NCBI GenBank assembly: GCA_025354165.1
Contig: JANXNI010000016.1
Coordinates: 86,599-150,598, forward strand
Length of the DNA: 64,000 nt
Direction of reading: 5' to 3'
Source of the DNA: Burkholderiales bacterium
Lineage (GTDB): Bacteria; Pseudomonadota; Gammaproteobacteria; Burkholderiales; Casimicrobiaceae
Positions 8,551 to 17,435 of the stretch are shown in pieces (the stretch's first letter is position 1; each line of letters starts with the position of its first letter). A model generated the notes under the pieces. That model did not search any database. It had not been told where the DNA came from and worked only from the letters and a program-made list of their open reading frames with translations. The translations under genes and the position numbers were made by a program.

Positions 8551-9350
8551 TGATCGTTGCTGAAGAAAAGAAAACTGCGTATCGCGATTACGCTGCGCCG
8601 CAACGCACCGATGCGGTGGACACCGTGCGCGAGTTTTATCGTCTGAATCATCAAAATCAGACCCATGATTTCGTACTCAAGAAAAAGGCCGAGTACCTCG
8701 GCTTCAATCGCACCACGATGACGCCGTGGGCTGCGCTTGATTTTCTGAACTCGCTGGTCGACGACAGTGACCCAGATATCGCGCTGCCGCAGATCGATCA
8801 CCTGATTCAAACGGCTGAGGCGATGCGCGCCAACAACGAGCCCGAGTGGATGGTGCTCACGGGATTCATCCACGATCTCGGCAAAGTGCTTTGTCTCTTC
8901 GGCGAGCCGCAATGGGCGGTCGTCGGCGACACCTTCGTCACCGGCTGCGCTTATTCTCCGAAGAACGTGTATTCCGAGTTTTTCGCTTTGAACCCGGATT
9001 CGCAGCGCCCTGAATTGCAAACCAAACTCGGCGTCTACAGCGAAAAGTGCGGACTCGAAAAAGTCCACATGAGCTGGGGCCACGACGAGTATCTGTATCA
9101 CATGATGCAGCCGTATCTGCCGCTGCCCGCGCTGTACATGATTCGCTTCCACAGCTTTTATGCGTGGCATCGCGAGAACGAGTATCAACACCTGTGCAAC
9201 GCGCAGGACGACGAGATGAAGTCGTGGGTGCAGCGCTTTAATCCGTATGATTTGTATTCCAAGAATCCGAATCGACCGAAGCTCGCCGATGTAAAGCCTT
9301 TTTACGAGGATTTGCTGGCGAAATACTTGCCCGCGACATTGGCGTTTTAA
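8547..9350 (+). CDS. myo-Inositol oxygenase (MIOX)
   Basis: 267 aa. Members open the ring of myo-inositol to D-glucuronate with O2 at a mixed-valent di-iron centre. All six iron ligands known from mammalian MIOX have counterparts: His85 (DHLIQTAE), His109-Asp110 (GFIHDLGKV), His179 (SWGHDEY), His202 (RFHSFYAWH) and Asp235 (FNPYDLYSKNP). The N-terminal block VREFYRLNHQNQT and the AALDFLNSLVDDSDPD segment also fit. The length is close to the eukaryotic enzymes. It overlaps the SRPBCC gene by four bases. No inositol dehydrogenase or glucuronate genes lie nearby, so the product's fate cannot be read here. MIOX is far commoner in eukaryotes than in bacteria. Confidence 0.95.
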   Translation: MMIVAEEKKTAYRDYAAPQRTDAVDTVREFYRLNHQNQTHDFVLKKKAEYLGFNRTTMTPWAALDFLNSLVDDSDPDIALPQIDHLIQTAEAMRANNEPEWMVLTGFIHDLGKVLCLFGEPQWAVVGDTFVTGCAYSPKNVYSEFFALNPDSQRPELQTKLGVYSEKCGLEKVHMSWGHDEYLYHMMQPYLPLPALYMIRFHSFYAWHRENEYQHLCNAQDDEMKSWVQRFNPYDLYSKNPNRPKLADVKPFYEDLLAKYLPATLAF

Positions 9351-9355
9351 CCCTA

Positions 9356-9471
9356 CAGCTTTTTTGTTTAACCTTTTCTGCATGCGGTCTGGCCGGGCAT
9401 TTTGGCCTTAGTTGATATCTTTATTAATATCAATCTAGCCCCAATGCAAGCTTGGTTTCATGAGAAAGCTG
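9356..9471. repeat. 116-bp dyad repeat, copy A
   Basis: Begins CAGCTTTTTT and ends GAGAAAGCTG, exactly 116 bases. The central six bases read GTTGAT, where other copies have GTCGAC, and CTAGCCCC lies in the right half. It starts five bases after the stop codon of the inositol oxygenase gene, so it may act as the 3' end of that transcript. See the findings for the family. Confidence 0.85.
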
Positions 9472-9611
9472 ATTGGTGTTTCTCCCGTCTGCGCCGGCGG
9501 AATCGCCTGTAGCAAAAAGACACATGCGAACTCCCCGCGCAGCGCCGGGTTCGAGAATTGCATCAACGCGCAGCCATGTGAACATCCGGATGACTTAGAC
9601 TGCATCCACGA

Positions 9612-9639
9612 CTGCATCTGCGTACGTTTGTAGATGCAG
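9612..9639. promoter_or_regulatory. Inverted repeat upstream of korC
   Basis: CTGCATCT and AGATGCAG form perfect 8-bp arms around a 12-base spacer, centred about 100 bases before the korC start. A related GCATCCA half lies just upstream at 9602-9608. It could be an operator for a dimeric regulator or a leader hairpin; the sequence alone does not decide. The rest of 9472-9723 holds no gene I can support. Confidence 0.4.
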
Positions 9640-9723
9640 CCGACGGAGACCCTGCACGCATCCAGCGACGTAGTTAGTTTTTCAGTCGGATGTCTGTAGC
9701 GGCCTCTACTAAAAGGAGGCAAC

Positions 9724-11565
9724 TTGCAGCGTACGGATATTTCAAATCCGACCTATTTCCACAAGGTCGTAGATTGTCAATGGGCCTGTCCGGCTCACAC
9801 CCCCGTCCCCGAATACATTCGCCTGATCGCGCAGGGTCGCTACAGCGACGCCTACATGATCAACTGGACGTCGAATGTGTTCCCCGGAATTCTTGGCCGA
9901 ACCTGTGATCGCCCGTGCGAACCGGCCTGCCGGCGGGGCCGCGTGGAAGAGAACAACGGAGCCGATCCCGAACCGGTCGCGATTTGTCGTCTGAAGCGCG
10001 TCGCGGCGGACATGAAAGACGACGTCAAAAATCGAATGCCGTCGCTGTCGCCGAAGAATGGTAAGCGCGTCGCCTGTATCGGCGCTGGGCCAGCGTCGTT
10101 GACCGTTGCGCGCGACCTCGCGCCGCTTGGCTACGACGTGACCGTGTTCGATGGCGAAGCCAAAGCGGGTGGCTTCATCCGGACGCAGATTCCGCGTTTT
10201 CGTTTGCCGGAATCGGTGATCGACGAAGAGACGGGTTACATCCTCGATCTCGGCGTGACGTTCAAAAGTGGGCAACGCATTGATTCGATGAATGGCCTGC
10301 TGGCCGAAAACTACGACGCCGTGTTCGTCGGTTGCGGTGCGCCGCGTGGACGCGATCTGGTGCTTCCAGGTCGTAAAGAAGCCGCAGCAAATATTCACAT
10401 CGGCATCGACTGGTTAGCTTCCGTTTCCTTCGGTCACATCACCAAAATCGGCAGTCGCGTGATCGTGCTCGGCGGAGGCAACACGGCGATGGATTGTTGC
10501 CGCTCGTCTCGCCGTCTCGGTGGCGATGAAGTGAAAGTGATCGTGCGCAGCGGCTTCGAGGAAATGAAGGCCTCGCCGTGGGAAAAAGAAGACGCGATGC
10601 ACGAAGGCATCCCGATCATGAATTTTCATGTTCCTAAAGCTTTCATTCACGAGAACGGCAAGCTCACTGGCATGACCTTCGAGATCGTGAAGGCGATTTA
10701 CGATGACAAGGGCCATCGTTCGCTGGTTCCGACCGGTGAGCCGGATGCGTTGATTGAATGTGATGACGTGCTCGTCGCCGTAGGCCAGGAAAACGCATTC
10801 CCGTGGATCGAAGCCGATTGCGGCATCGAGTTCGACAAGTGGGGCTTGCCAACGCTTGGCAAGGAAACTCATCAGTCCACCGTGCCCAACGTCTTCTTCG
10901 GCGGCGACGCCGCGTTCGGCCCGAAAAACATCATCACCGCCGTCGCGCACGGGCACGAAGCCGCCGTGTCGATTGACCGATTTCTGAACGGCGAGGATAT
11001 TCATCAGCGCCCCGATCCACTGACCAATCTGATGTCGCAGAAGATGGGCATTCACGAATGGAGCTACGACAACGATACGTCGAACGATTTACGCTTCAAG
11101 GTGCCGTGGGCCAAGGCCGAGATTGCGCTGGCCAGCATCAAGGTTGAGGTGGAACTCGGCTTTGATGTCGCGACCGCGTTCAAGGAGGCCCATCGGTGTC
11201 TGAACTGCGACGTGCAGACGGTGTTCACCGAGTCCGCCTGCATCGAATGCGACGCCTGTGTTGACATTTGTCCGATGGACTGCATCACCTTCACCGTGAA
11301 TGGTGAAGAAAGCGATTTGCGCGAACGGCTGCAAGCGCCGGCGCACAATAAGGATCAGGCGCTCTATGTGTCGGCCGAGTTAAAAACCGGGCACATCATG
11401 GCAAAGGATGAAGACGTGTGTCTGCATTGCGGACTCTGCGCCGAACGCTGCCCGACAGGCGCATGGGACATGCAGAAGTTCCTGCTGAACACGACCAAAG
11501 CGGGATCATCGTGCCGTGACGGCGCACAGGTGAAAATCAAAGTGGCTGACGAGGTAGTCGCATGA
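9724..11565 (+). CDS. korC: KorC-like FAD/iron-sulfur NAD(P)H oxidoreductase subunit
   Basis: 613 aa from a TTG start, made convincing by AAAAGGAGG six bases upstream. The N-terminal part is GltD-like: a Cys-rich region (CQWACP, CDRPCEPACRRG), an FAD-binding GAGPASL, then a second dinucleotide site GGGNTAMD, and the VAVGQ and FFGGDA motifs near the end of the fold. The C-terminal 130 residues hold two 4Fe-4S ferredoxin motifs, CIECDACVDICP and CLHCGLCAERCP. Coupled by overlap (ATGA) to the alpha subunit gene, it should pass electrons from 2-oxoacid oxidation to NAD(P)+. This layout matches the three-subunit 2-oxoglutarate:NADP+ oxidoreductase I recall from Azoarcus evansii. Confidence 0.85.
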   Translation: MQRTDISNPTYFHKVVDCQWACPAHTPVPEYIRLIAQGRYSDAYMINWTSNVFPGILGRTCDRPCEPACRRGRVEENNGADPEPVAICRLKRVAADMKDDVKNRMPSLSPKNGKRVACIGAGPASLTVARDLAPLGYDVTVFDGEAKAGGFIRTQIPRFRLPESVIDEETGYILDLGVTFKSGQRIDSMNGLLAENYDAVFVGCGAPRGRDLVLPGRKEAAANIHIGIDWLASVSFGHITKIGSRVIVLGGGNTAMDCCRSSRRLGGDEVKVIVRSGFEEMKASPWEKEDAMHEGIPIMNFHVPKAFIHENGKLTGMTFEIVKAIYDDKGHRSLVPTGEPDALIECDDVLVAVGQENAFPWIEADCGIEFDKWGLPTLGKETHQSTVPNVFFGGDAAFGPKNIITAVAHGHEAAVSIDRFLNGEDIHQRPDPLTNLMSQKMGIHEWSYDNDTSNDLRFKVPWAKAEIALASIKVEVELGFDVATAFKEAHRCLNCDVQTVFTESACIECDACVDICPMDCITFTVNGEESDLRERLQAPAHNKDQALYVSAELKTGHIMAKDEDVCLHCGLCAERCPTGAWDMQKFLLNTTKAGSSCRDGAQVKIKVADEVVA

Positions 11566-13412
11566 AAACTACCAAGGCCGTGGAAGGTATCAACGATTTC
11601 GTAATCAAGTTCGCGAACGTAAACGGTTCCGGTTCCGCGTCGGCGAACGAGCTGTTCGCGAAGGCTATTTTGCGCATGGGCGTGCCGGTCAGCCCGCGCA
11701 ATATTTTCCCAAGCAATATTCAGGGCCTGCCGACCTGGTACGAAGCACGCGTTTGCGAAAAAGGCTACGAAGGCCGTCGCGGCGGCGTCGACATGATGGT
11801 CGCGATGAACCCGCAAACATGGGATGCTGATCTCGCCGAAATCGAAGCGGGCGGCTATCTTTTCTACGACAGCACGCGCCCAATGCCACCGTCGAAATTT
11901 CGCACCGACATCAACGTAATCGGCGTGCCGCTCACCGAGATTACCAACGCGGCGTACACCGATCCGCGTCAGCGCCAGTTGTTCAAGAACATCATCTACG
12001 TTGGCGCGCTTTCGGTGCTGCTCGACGTTGATGCCGATGTGTTTGAGAAGCTCTTCGCCGAAACGTACAAAGGCAAGGAACGCCTGCTCGAATCCAATGT
12101 GAGAGCGCTACATCTTGGTCGCGATTATGTAAAGACGAATCTCGCCGCTCCGCTCGGCATTCGCGTGCGTCGCAGCGATCAGGTCGGCGACAAAATATTC
12201 GTTGATGGCAATAGCTCGATTGGTCTGGGGCTGGTTTACGGCGGCGCAACCGTGGCCGCGTGGTATCCGATCACGCCTTCCACTTCGGTGCCCGAAGCAT
12301 TCGAAAAGTATTGCCATAAGTTTCGCGTTGATCCCGTTACAGGGCAACACAAATTCGCCATCGTGCAAGCTGAAGACGAGCTGGCTTCGATTGGCGTAGT
12401 GGTCGGCGCCGGATGGAACGGTGCGCGCGCTTTCACTGCCACGTCAGGCCCCGGTATTTCTCTGATGACGGAGTTCATCGGGCTCGCGTACTTCGCCGAA
12501 ATTCCGGTCACCATCGTCAACGTCCAACGCGGTGGCCCGTCCACGGGCATGCCAACGCGCACGCAGCAATCGGACTTGTTGTCCTGCGCCTATGCCTCGC
12601 ATGGCGACACCAAGCATGTGCTGCTGTTCCCCGAAGATCCGCACGAGTGTTTCGAGCATTCGGCAACTGCGCTTGATTTGGCAGAACGACTGCAAGCGCC
12701 AATTTTCGTGATGACAGACCTGGACATTGGCATGAATCAACGCCTGTGCAAGCCATTCGTATGGGACGATGCGCGTGCCTATGACCGCGGCAAAGTGATG
12801 ACCGCCGAAGAGCTTGAAGCGGGCAAAGACTTTGGCCGCTACAAGGACGTCGACGGCGACGGCATCCCGTGGCGCACGCTGCCGGGAACGCACGAGACCA
12901 AGGGCGCGTACTTCACCCGCGGCACCACGCGCGACCCTTACGCTCGCTACTCCGAACGCGGGCCGGACTACATCTACAACATGGAACGATTGCTCCGTAA
13001 GTTCAAGACTGCGGCCGATTTGGTGCCACAACCGGTGTTGCGCAATGCGGCAAAAAAAACGTCTATCGGTGTGATCTATTTCGGCTCGACTTCACCGGCG
13101 ATGCGCGAGGCGTTGGACGTTTTGGAGGAACAGGACATTCATCTGAATGCGCTGCGACTCTGCGCTTTCCCATTCCCGCAATCGGTTGATGACTTCATCG
13201 CGCGACACGACAAGGTGTTCGTTGTGGAGCAAAACCGTGACGCGCAAATGCGTTCGATGCTCGTCAACGAACTCGATGTGAGTCCGAAGCAACTTGTTAA
13301 GGTGCTGCACTACGACGGCACGCCGATCACCGCGCGCTTTATCGCACGCGCCATTCGCGAAAATCTGCAACCGGCAGTTACTGCGGCTCCGATGCACAGG
13401 GAGGCCGCATGA
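11562..13412 (+). CDS. korA: 2-Oxoacid:acceptor oxidoreductase alpha subunit (gamma-alpha fusion)
   Basis: 616 aa. The N-terminal ~190 residues are the gamma (POR) domain, with NVNGSGSASANELFAKAI and the ARVCEKGYEGRRGG segment. From about 215 comes the alpha domain, with YPITPSTSVPEAFEKY, the EDELASIGVVVGAGWNGARAFTATSGPG loop and RGGPSTGMPTRTQQSDL. This gamma-alpha order is the KorA type used for 2-oxoglutarate and some other 2-oxoacids. The gene is linked by 4-base overlaps to korC before and korB after, so the complex should assemble in fixed ratio. Substrate preference (2-oxoglutarate or another 2-oxoacid) is inferred. Confidence 0.88.
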   Translation: MKTTKAVEGINDFVIKFANVNGSGSASANELFAKAILRMGVPVSPRNIFPSNIQGLPTWYEARVCEKGYEGRRGGVDMMVAMNPQTWDADLAEIEAGGYLFYDSTRPMPPSKFRTDINVIGVPLTEITNAAYTDPRQRQLFKNIIYVGALSVLLDVDADVFEKLFAETYKGKERLLESNVRALHLGRDYVKTNLAAPLGIRVRRSDQVGDKIFVDGNSSIGLGLVYGGATVAAWYPITPSTSVPEAFEKYCHKFRVDPVTGQHKFAIVQAEDELASIGVVVGAGWNGARAFTATSGPGISLMTEFIGLAYFAEIPVTIVNVQRGGPSTGMPTRTQQSDLLSCAYASHGDTKHVLLFPEDPHECFEHSATALDLAERLQAPIFVMTDLDIGMNQRLCKPFVWDDARAYDRGKVMTAEELEAGKDFGRYKDVDGDGIPWRTLPGTHETKGAYFTRGTTRDPYARYSERGPDYIYNMERLLRKFKTAADLVPQPVLRNAAKKTSIGVIYFGSTSPAMREALDVLEEQDIHLNALRLCAFPFPQSVDDFIARHDKVFVVEQNRDAQMRSMLVNELDVSPKQLVKVLHYDGTPITARFIARAIRENLQPAVTAAPMHREAA

Positions 13413-14464
13413 CCTACATCGCCAAACCGCGATTACATCATCCAACGCTGACGCTCAACAACGTTGGCTACACACGGCGCGACTATGAAGGGCGCGTCTC
13501 CACGCTCTGCGCCGGTTGTGGGCATGATTCAATTTCTGCCGCGGTCATTCAGGCCTGCTGGGAACTGGACATTGAGCCGCACCGCGTCGCCAAATTGTCG
13601 GGCATTGGTTGCAGTTCGAAAACTCCGGATTATTTTCTCGGTGCGTCGCACGGTTTCAACACGGTTCACGGTCGCATGCCATCGGCCTTGACCGGAGCCA
13701 ATCTCGCCAATCGTGACCTGCTGTATCTCGGTGTATCGGGCGATGGCGACTCGGCCTCCATCGGTCTCGGTCAGTTCGCGCACGCGATGCGTCGCGGCGT
13801 ACGCATGGCCTACATCGTTGAGAACAACGGCGTGTATGGCCTCACCAAGGGGCAGTTCTCGGCCACAGCAGATCGTGGATCAAAAAGCAAAAAGGGCGTG
13901 ATCAACAGCGACAGCCCGGTCGATCTGGTCGGGCTCGCGTTGCAACTGGGTGCCACCTACGTCGCACGCAGTTTCTCGGGCGACAAGGCGCAATTGGTGC
14001 CGCTGATCAAAGGCGCGATGGCGCATGGCGGTGCCGCATTCATCGATGTGATCAGCCCTTGTGTGACATTCAACAATCACGGCGGAAGCACGAAAAGCTA
14101 CGACTATGTACGCGAGCACAACGAAGCCGTGAGCCGCATTGATTTCATCAGCGACCGCAACGAAATCACGGCCATGTACGAGCCCGGCGAAGTGATTGAA
14201 GTTCAGCAGCACGACGGCTCAATGCTACGGCTGAGGAAGCTCCTGTCTGACTACGACCCCACGGATCGCAACCGCGCAATGAACTACATGCAGACGCACC
14301 ACTCACGCGGCGAAATCGTCACCGGCCTGCTCTACGTCGATCCGATGGCAACCGATTTGCACACGTCGCTCAACACAAGCGAGCTGCCGCTTAACGCAAT
14401 GAGTGCGGCGCAACTGTGCCCAGGCTCCGGTGCGCTAGCAAAGCTGAACGCAAGCATGCGTTAG
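13409..14464 (+). CDS. korB: 2-Oxoacid:acceptor oxidoreductase beta subunit (ThDP-binding)
   Basis: 351 aa. It carries CAGCGHDSISAAV near the start (the CxGC pattern of beta subunits) and a thiamine diphosphate/Mg site reading GDGDSASIG followed by VENNGVYGLTKGQ. HGGAAFIDVISPCVTFNN is the usual beta-subunit motif near the middle. It binds ThDP and carries out oxidative decarboxylation and acyl transfer to CoA together with KorA. The ATG overlaps the korA stop. A CBS-domain gene follows after a 63-base gap and may belong to the same transcript. Confidence 0.9.
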   Translation: MTYIAKPRLHHPTLTLNNVGYTRRDYEGRVSTLCAGCGHDSISAAVIQACWELDIEPHRVAKLSGIGCSSKTPDYFLGASHGFNTVHGRMPSALTGANLANRDLLYLGVSGDGDSASIGLGQFAHAMRRGVRMAYIVENNGVYGLTKGQFSATADRGSKSKKGVINSDSPVDLVGLALQLGATYVARSFSGDKAQLVPLIKGAMAHGGAAFIDVISPCVTFNNHGGSTKSYDYVREHNEAVSRIDFISDRNEITAMYEPGEVIEVQQHDGSMLRLRKLLSDYDPTDRNRAMNYMQTHHSRGEIVTGLLYVDPMATDLHTSLNTSELPLNAMSAAQLCPGSGALAKLNASMR

Positions 14465-14527
14465 CTCAACGCATCGATACGCGAGTCAACCAACAGGTAG
14501 TGCTCATCATCATTTGAAAGGCCCATC

Positions 14528-14968
14528 ATGTCAGAACGTACCGTGTTTCAGTCCATGTCACAAAAGCACGTCGTCAGCCTCGGGCCGCAGGCGACCGTGT
14601 GGGAGGCCGCGTGCATGATGACCGGTGCCAATTGCGGTAGCGTGCTGATCGTCGACACGCCGGGCAAGCTGCTCGGCATCGTGACCGAGCGCGACCTCAT
14701 GACGCGCGTGCTGGCGAAGGCGCTGAGCCCCGACAAAACGCTCGTGTCGGACGTCATGACAAAGAACCCGCATTGCGTAACCCCAGAAACTCCGGTGTCG
14801 GATGCGGTACTCATCATGATCGAGCGCGGTTTTCGCCATCTGCCGATCATGGGGCCACACGGCAAGCTGCTCGGCGTGTTTTCGGTGCGCGACGCCTTGC
14901 CGCGCGAGGTCGGCGCGGCGGTCAGCATGGCCGAATTCAACGAGCAGGTGAATGATGCTCGTGGGTAA
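14528..14968 (+). CDS. Tandem CBS-domain protein
   Basis: 146 aa made almost entirely of two CBS domains (a Bateman module): residues ~8-65 with LGIVTERDLMTRVL, and ~75-135 with RHLPIMGPHGKLLGVFSVRD. Such stand-alone pairs bind adenine nucleotides and sense energy state. Position right after korCAB suggests it could tune that enzyme, but this is only inference. A 116-bp dyad repeat begins 35 bases after its stop. Confidence 0.88.
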   Translation: MSERTVFQSMSQKHVVSLGPQATVWEAACMMTGANCGSVLIVDTPGKLLGIVTERDLMTRVLAKALSPDKTLVSDVMTKNPHCVTPETPVSDAVLIMIERGFRHLPIMGPHGKLLGVFSVRDALPREVGAAVSMAEFNEQVNDARG

Positions 14969-15003
14969 GTTTTGCACGTTTGCCAGACGGGAAGTTACAG
15001 CAT

Positions 15004-15119
15004 CAGCTTTTCGTTGAATTTGCCATTCTATTGGGGCTAGCAGTGATTTATTCGTTAAGTCGACTTACCAGCTTTTTTGCTTCTAGCCCTCGTGCAGCGG
15101 TGCTTTTGTTAAAAAGTCA
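15004..15119. repeat. 116-bp dyad repeat, copy B
   Basis: Begins CAGCTTTTCG, carries the core AGTCGACT exactly at its centre, and has GGGGCTAGC in the left half mirrored by CTAGCCC in the right half. The right terminus has decayed to AAAAAGTCA. It fills most of the gap between the convergent CBS and mtfA genes, ending six bases before the mtfA stop codon, which suits a two-way terminator role. Confidence 0.85.
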
Positions 15120-15125
15120 TATCCG

Positions 15126-15932
15126 CTATTGAGGCACTAAATGGCCGGCAATAGGATCCACCCGAAAGTACGACTGCAACTGCGCGAAGTACGCCGGATA
15201 TTCAAGTAGCAACAATTCCGGTTCAGCGAAAAACACCTCGCAGGTGACCGCGAAAAACTCGTCGATTGACTCTGCGGCGTATGGGTCAATTGCCGTGTCG
15301 AGATTGCGATCTACGCATCCGCAAAAATGCGCGTAGGCTACGTCAATCGCGTCACGAAATGCGGCGCGTTCGCTGGCAAGCAGCGGCGGCAGACCATTCA
15401 CTGCACCATCAAGCATGTCGATCTTGTGCGCGAACTCATGAATCACCAGCGCCATGCCCGTCTCATCGTAACCCGCCTCCACCGCGGGCCATGACAGCAG
15501 CACCGGGCCGCCCTCCCAACTTTCACCTGCAATCGGTTCAGCCGAACGATGTACCACGCCCGCTTCGTCCTCGAAATCGTGCGTGCGCGGAAAGTCACCC
15601 GGATAAACCACCACATTTTCCCAGCCGTCGTAGTCGCGCATCGCCTCGGCAACCGTCGCACCACGACCGAGGATCAAGAGGCTTGCCTGCACGCCGATCA
15701 AGATGCGCACGTGTGGCGTGACTTCAAACGCGTGCTCGCCTGATGTTGCTCCACTGACGATGCTTTTTTCGACGAGAAAGAGCGTGGTCAGATCGCGCAG
15801 ACGGGCGAGGACTTCTGGCGTGTAATGATCGAGAAACGGCAGTTCGTTGAGCGCTGCATTCCACTCGTCATCAGGCAGCGCATACGTCGTCAACGCGCGT
15901 TCGCGACGTTTGGTTTTTAGCCAGTTGAACAT
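15126..15932 (-). CDS. mtfA: MtfA-type zinc metallopeptidase
   Basis: 268 aa, the usual MtfA length. The zinc motif HEFAH (VIHEFAHKIDML) lies near residue 165 and the likely third ligand Glu in the ESIDEFFAV helix near 233. LPFLDHYTPEVLARLRDLT at the N-terminus and NVVVYPGDF are typical of the family. In E. coli MtfA binds the glucose repressor Mlc and acts as an aminopeptidase; whether this homologue does so is unknown. It starts at ATG 15932, next to a pair of short inverted repeats shared with the rmuC end. Confidence 0.92.
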   Translation of the reverse strand: MFNWLKTKRRERALTTYALPDDEWNAALNELPFLDHYTPEVLARLRDLTTLFLVEKSIVSGATSGEHAFEVTPHVRILIGVQASLLILGRGATVAEAMRDYDGWENVVVYPGDFPRTHDFEDEAGVVHRSAEPIAGESWEGGPVLLSWPAVEAGYDETGMALVIHEFAHKIDMLDGAVNGLPPLLASERAAFRDAIDVAYAHFCGCVDRNLDTAIDPYAAESIDEFFAVTCEVFFAEPELLLLEYPAYFAQLQSYFRVDPIAGHLVPQ

Positions 15933-15955
15933 CAGTTAGCTGGGCGCTGGGTCTT

Positions 15956-16076
15956 ACCCCCTCTCCCCTTGCGGGAGAGGGTTGGGGTGAGGGGTAGCGT
16001 GGATCGGACAACCACCGTTGCCGCGAGAGCAACCGTCCCCCTCACCCTAGCCCTCTCCCGCCGGGGGAGAGGGGAC
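15956..16076. repeat. Pair of facing CCCTCTCCC-type palindromic repeats
   Basis: Two ~40-bp units face each other: 15956-15996 (CCCTCTCCCCTTGCGGGAG then GGTGAGGGG) and 16037-16076 (CCCTCACCC then CCCTCTCCCGCCGGGGGAG). Each is a hairpin, and together they can pair into a longer one. The same units form the outer ends of the inverted repeat around the DUF4145 gene. The second unit is read as the last codons of rmuC. Confidence 0.8.
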
Positions 16077-17435
16077 AAGAACGGCCTGCGGCAAAGTTGG
16101 TGCCGCATCAATCTCCACCGACTTGATCCGCTCAAAATGCCCACTGATTTTGCGGCTCGAAATCTGCACCTGCTCCGCGTCATCATGCGCCTGCTTGATG
16201 TGTGTGGCGAGTTTGTCCATGCGCTCTTGAAAGCGCCCAAAATCACCGCCGAGTTTGCCCAGTTCGTTCTTGATCACCGCTGCCTGCTTGCGCATCTCGG
16301 CATCGCGAATCACGGCGCGCACGGTATGCAACACAGCCATCAAATTAGTTGGGGACGTGAGCCAAACGCGCTGCGCCTGCGCCTGCGCGACGATGTCGGC
16401 GTGGTTACCCACGATCTCGGCAAACACCGCCTCTGACGGAATGAACATCACCGCCGAGTCAGCGCCCGCGCCGGGCTGAATGTACTTGCTCGCGATGTCG
16501 TTGACGTGCTTTTTCACGTCAGTCGCGAACTGCTTTCGCGCCACTGCGCGCGCCGCATCCGGCTGGGTTGCATCAATTGACGCCCGGTAATTGGAAAGCG
16601 GAAACTTCGAATCAATTGCCATCTTCGACGCACCATCCGGCATCGTCAAAACGCAGTCTGCCTTTTCACGCCCACTACCCACGGCCGCCTGAAATTCATA
16701 CACATCTGGCGGCAAAGTATCCCGCACCAGCGCCTCCAGCTGCACCTCACCAAACGCGCCGCGCGCAGACTTGTCAGAGAGCACCTGCTGCAAGCTCACC
16801 ACGTTCGTCGTCAGGCTGTCGATCTTTTTCTGCGCCTCGTCGATCACGGCAAGGCGCGCCATCACATTGGCAAAAGTCTCGTTCGTTTTCTTGAAACCTT
16901 CGTCGAGCCGCTCGTTGACTTTGCCGCTGATCTGCTCCAGTCGCCCGTCGACGGTTTTGGTCATCGTCTCGGCCTGTTGCGTGATTTGCGCGCCCATCGA
17001 GCGCAAGGTGTTTTGCAGCAACTCCTGATTGGCACGCGTCTGCTCAGCCATTTTCCCGAGCATGCCTTCGAGCACTTCGCGCTTCAGCGAATCCTGTTGC
17101 GTCGACAGCGTTTGTTGCAACAGCGCCAGTTGCTTCAGCGATGCTTCGGTTTGCTGCGACAGCGAATGCACGACTTGCACTTGCAACGTCCCGATCACTT
17201 CGCGCGTGCCGCTGTTCGCTAGTGTCAAATCGCGTCCCACGCGTTCGCTGACCTGATTGAACATGCCGCCGACATCGCCGATCATGGCGCGGTGCTTCTG
17301 CTCTAGCTGACCACCCAGTTCGCCGCTCATGCGCCGAACGAGCGCCCCCTTTTGCGTGACGATCAACACGAGAATAATCACCAGAAGCACGATCATCAGC
17401 GCCATCAACGAGAGCGCAATGTCTCCAGCGTTCAA
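16047..17435 (-). CDS. rmuC: DNA recombination protein RmuC
   Basis: 462 aa from a TTG at 17435, with GGAG eight bases upstream and a TTGA overlap with the preceding stop; ATG 17405 is the alternative. An N-terminal membrane helix (LMALMIVLLVIILVLIV) precedes a long coiled coil, then the RmuC nuclease-like core (GAFGEVQLEALVRDTLP, EKADCVLTMPDG, AIDSKFPLSNY), which resembles PD-(D/E)XK enzymes. RmuC limits inversion at short inverted repeats in E. coli. The last residues (LVPSPPAGEG) are encoded by an intergenic palindromic repeat and so are not ancestral. Upstream lies the DUF2891 gene. Confidence 0.9.
   Translation of the reverse strand: MNAGDIALSLMALMIVLLVIILVLIVTQKGALVRRMSGELGGQLEQKHRAMIGDVGGMFNQVSERVGRDLTLANSGTREVIGTLQVQVVHSLSQQTEASLKQLALLQQTLSTQQDSLKREVLEGMLGKMAEQTRANQELLQNTLRSMGAQITQQAETMTKTVDGRLEQISGKVNERLDEGFKKTNETFANVMARLAVIDEAQKKIDSLTTNVVSLQQVLSDKSARGAFGEVQLEALVRDTLPPDVYEFQAAVGSGREKADCVLTMPDGASKMAIDSKFPLSNYRASIDATQPDAARAVARKQFATDVKKHVNDIASKYIQPGAGADSAVMFIPSEAVFAEIVGNHADIVAQAQAQRVWLTSPTNLMAVLHTVRAVIRDAEMRKQAAVIKNELGKLGGDFGRFQERMDKLATHIKQAHDDAEQVQISSRKISGHFERIKSVEIDAAPTLPQAVLVPSPPAGEG

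Noticed and set aside
8340..9383. 347-codon minus-strand frame opposite the inositol oxygenase gene
   Set aside because: The plus strand carries a protein with all catalytic ligands of a known family; the antisense frame shows no domain and is a by-product of codon bias.
9435..9722. 95-codon minus-strand frame before korC
   Set aside because: It runs through repeat A and the korC leader hairpin, has no ribosome site worth noting and no familiar sequence.
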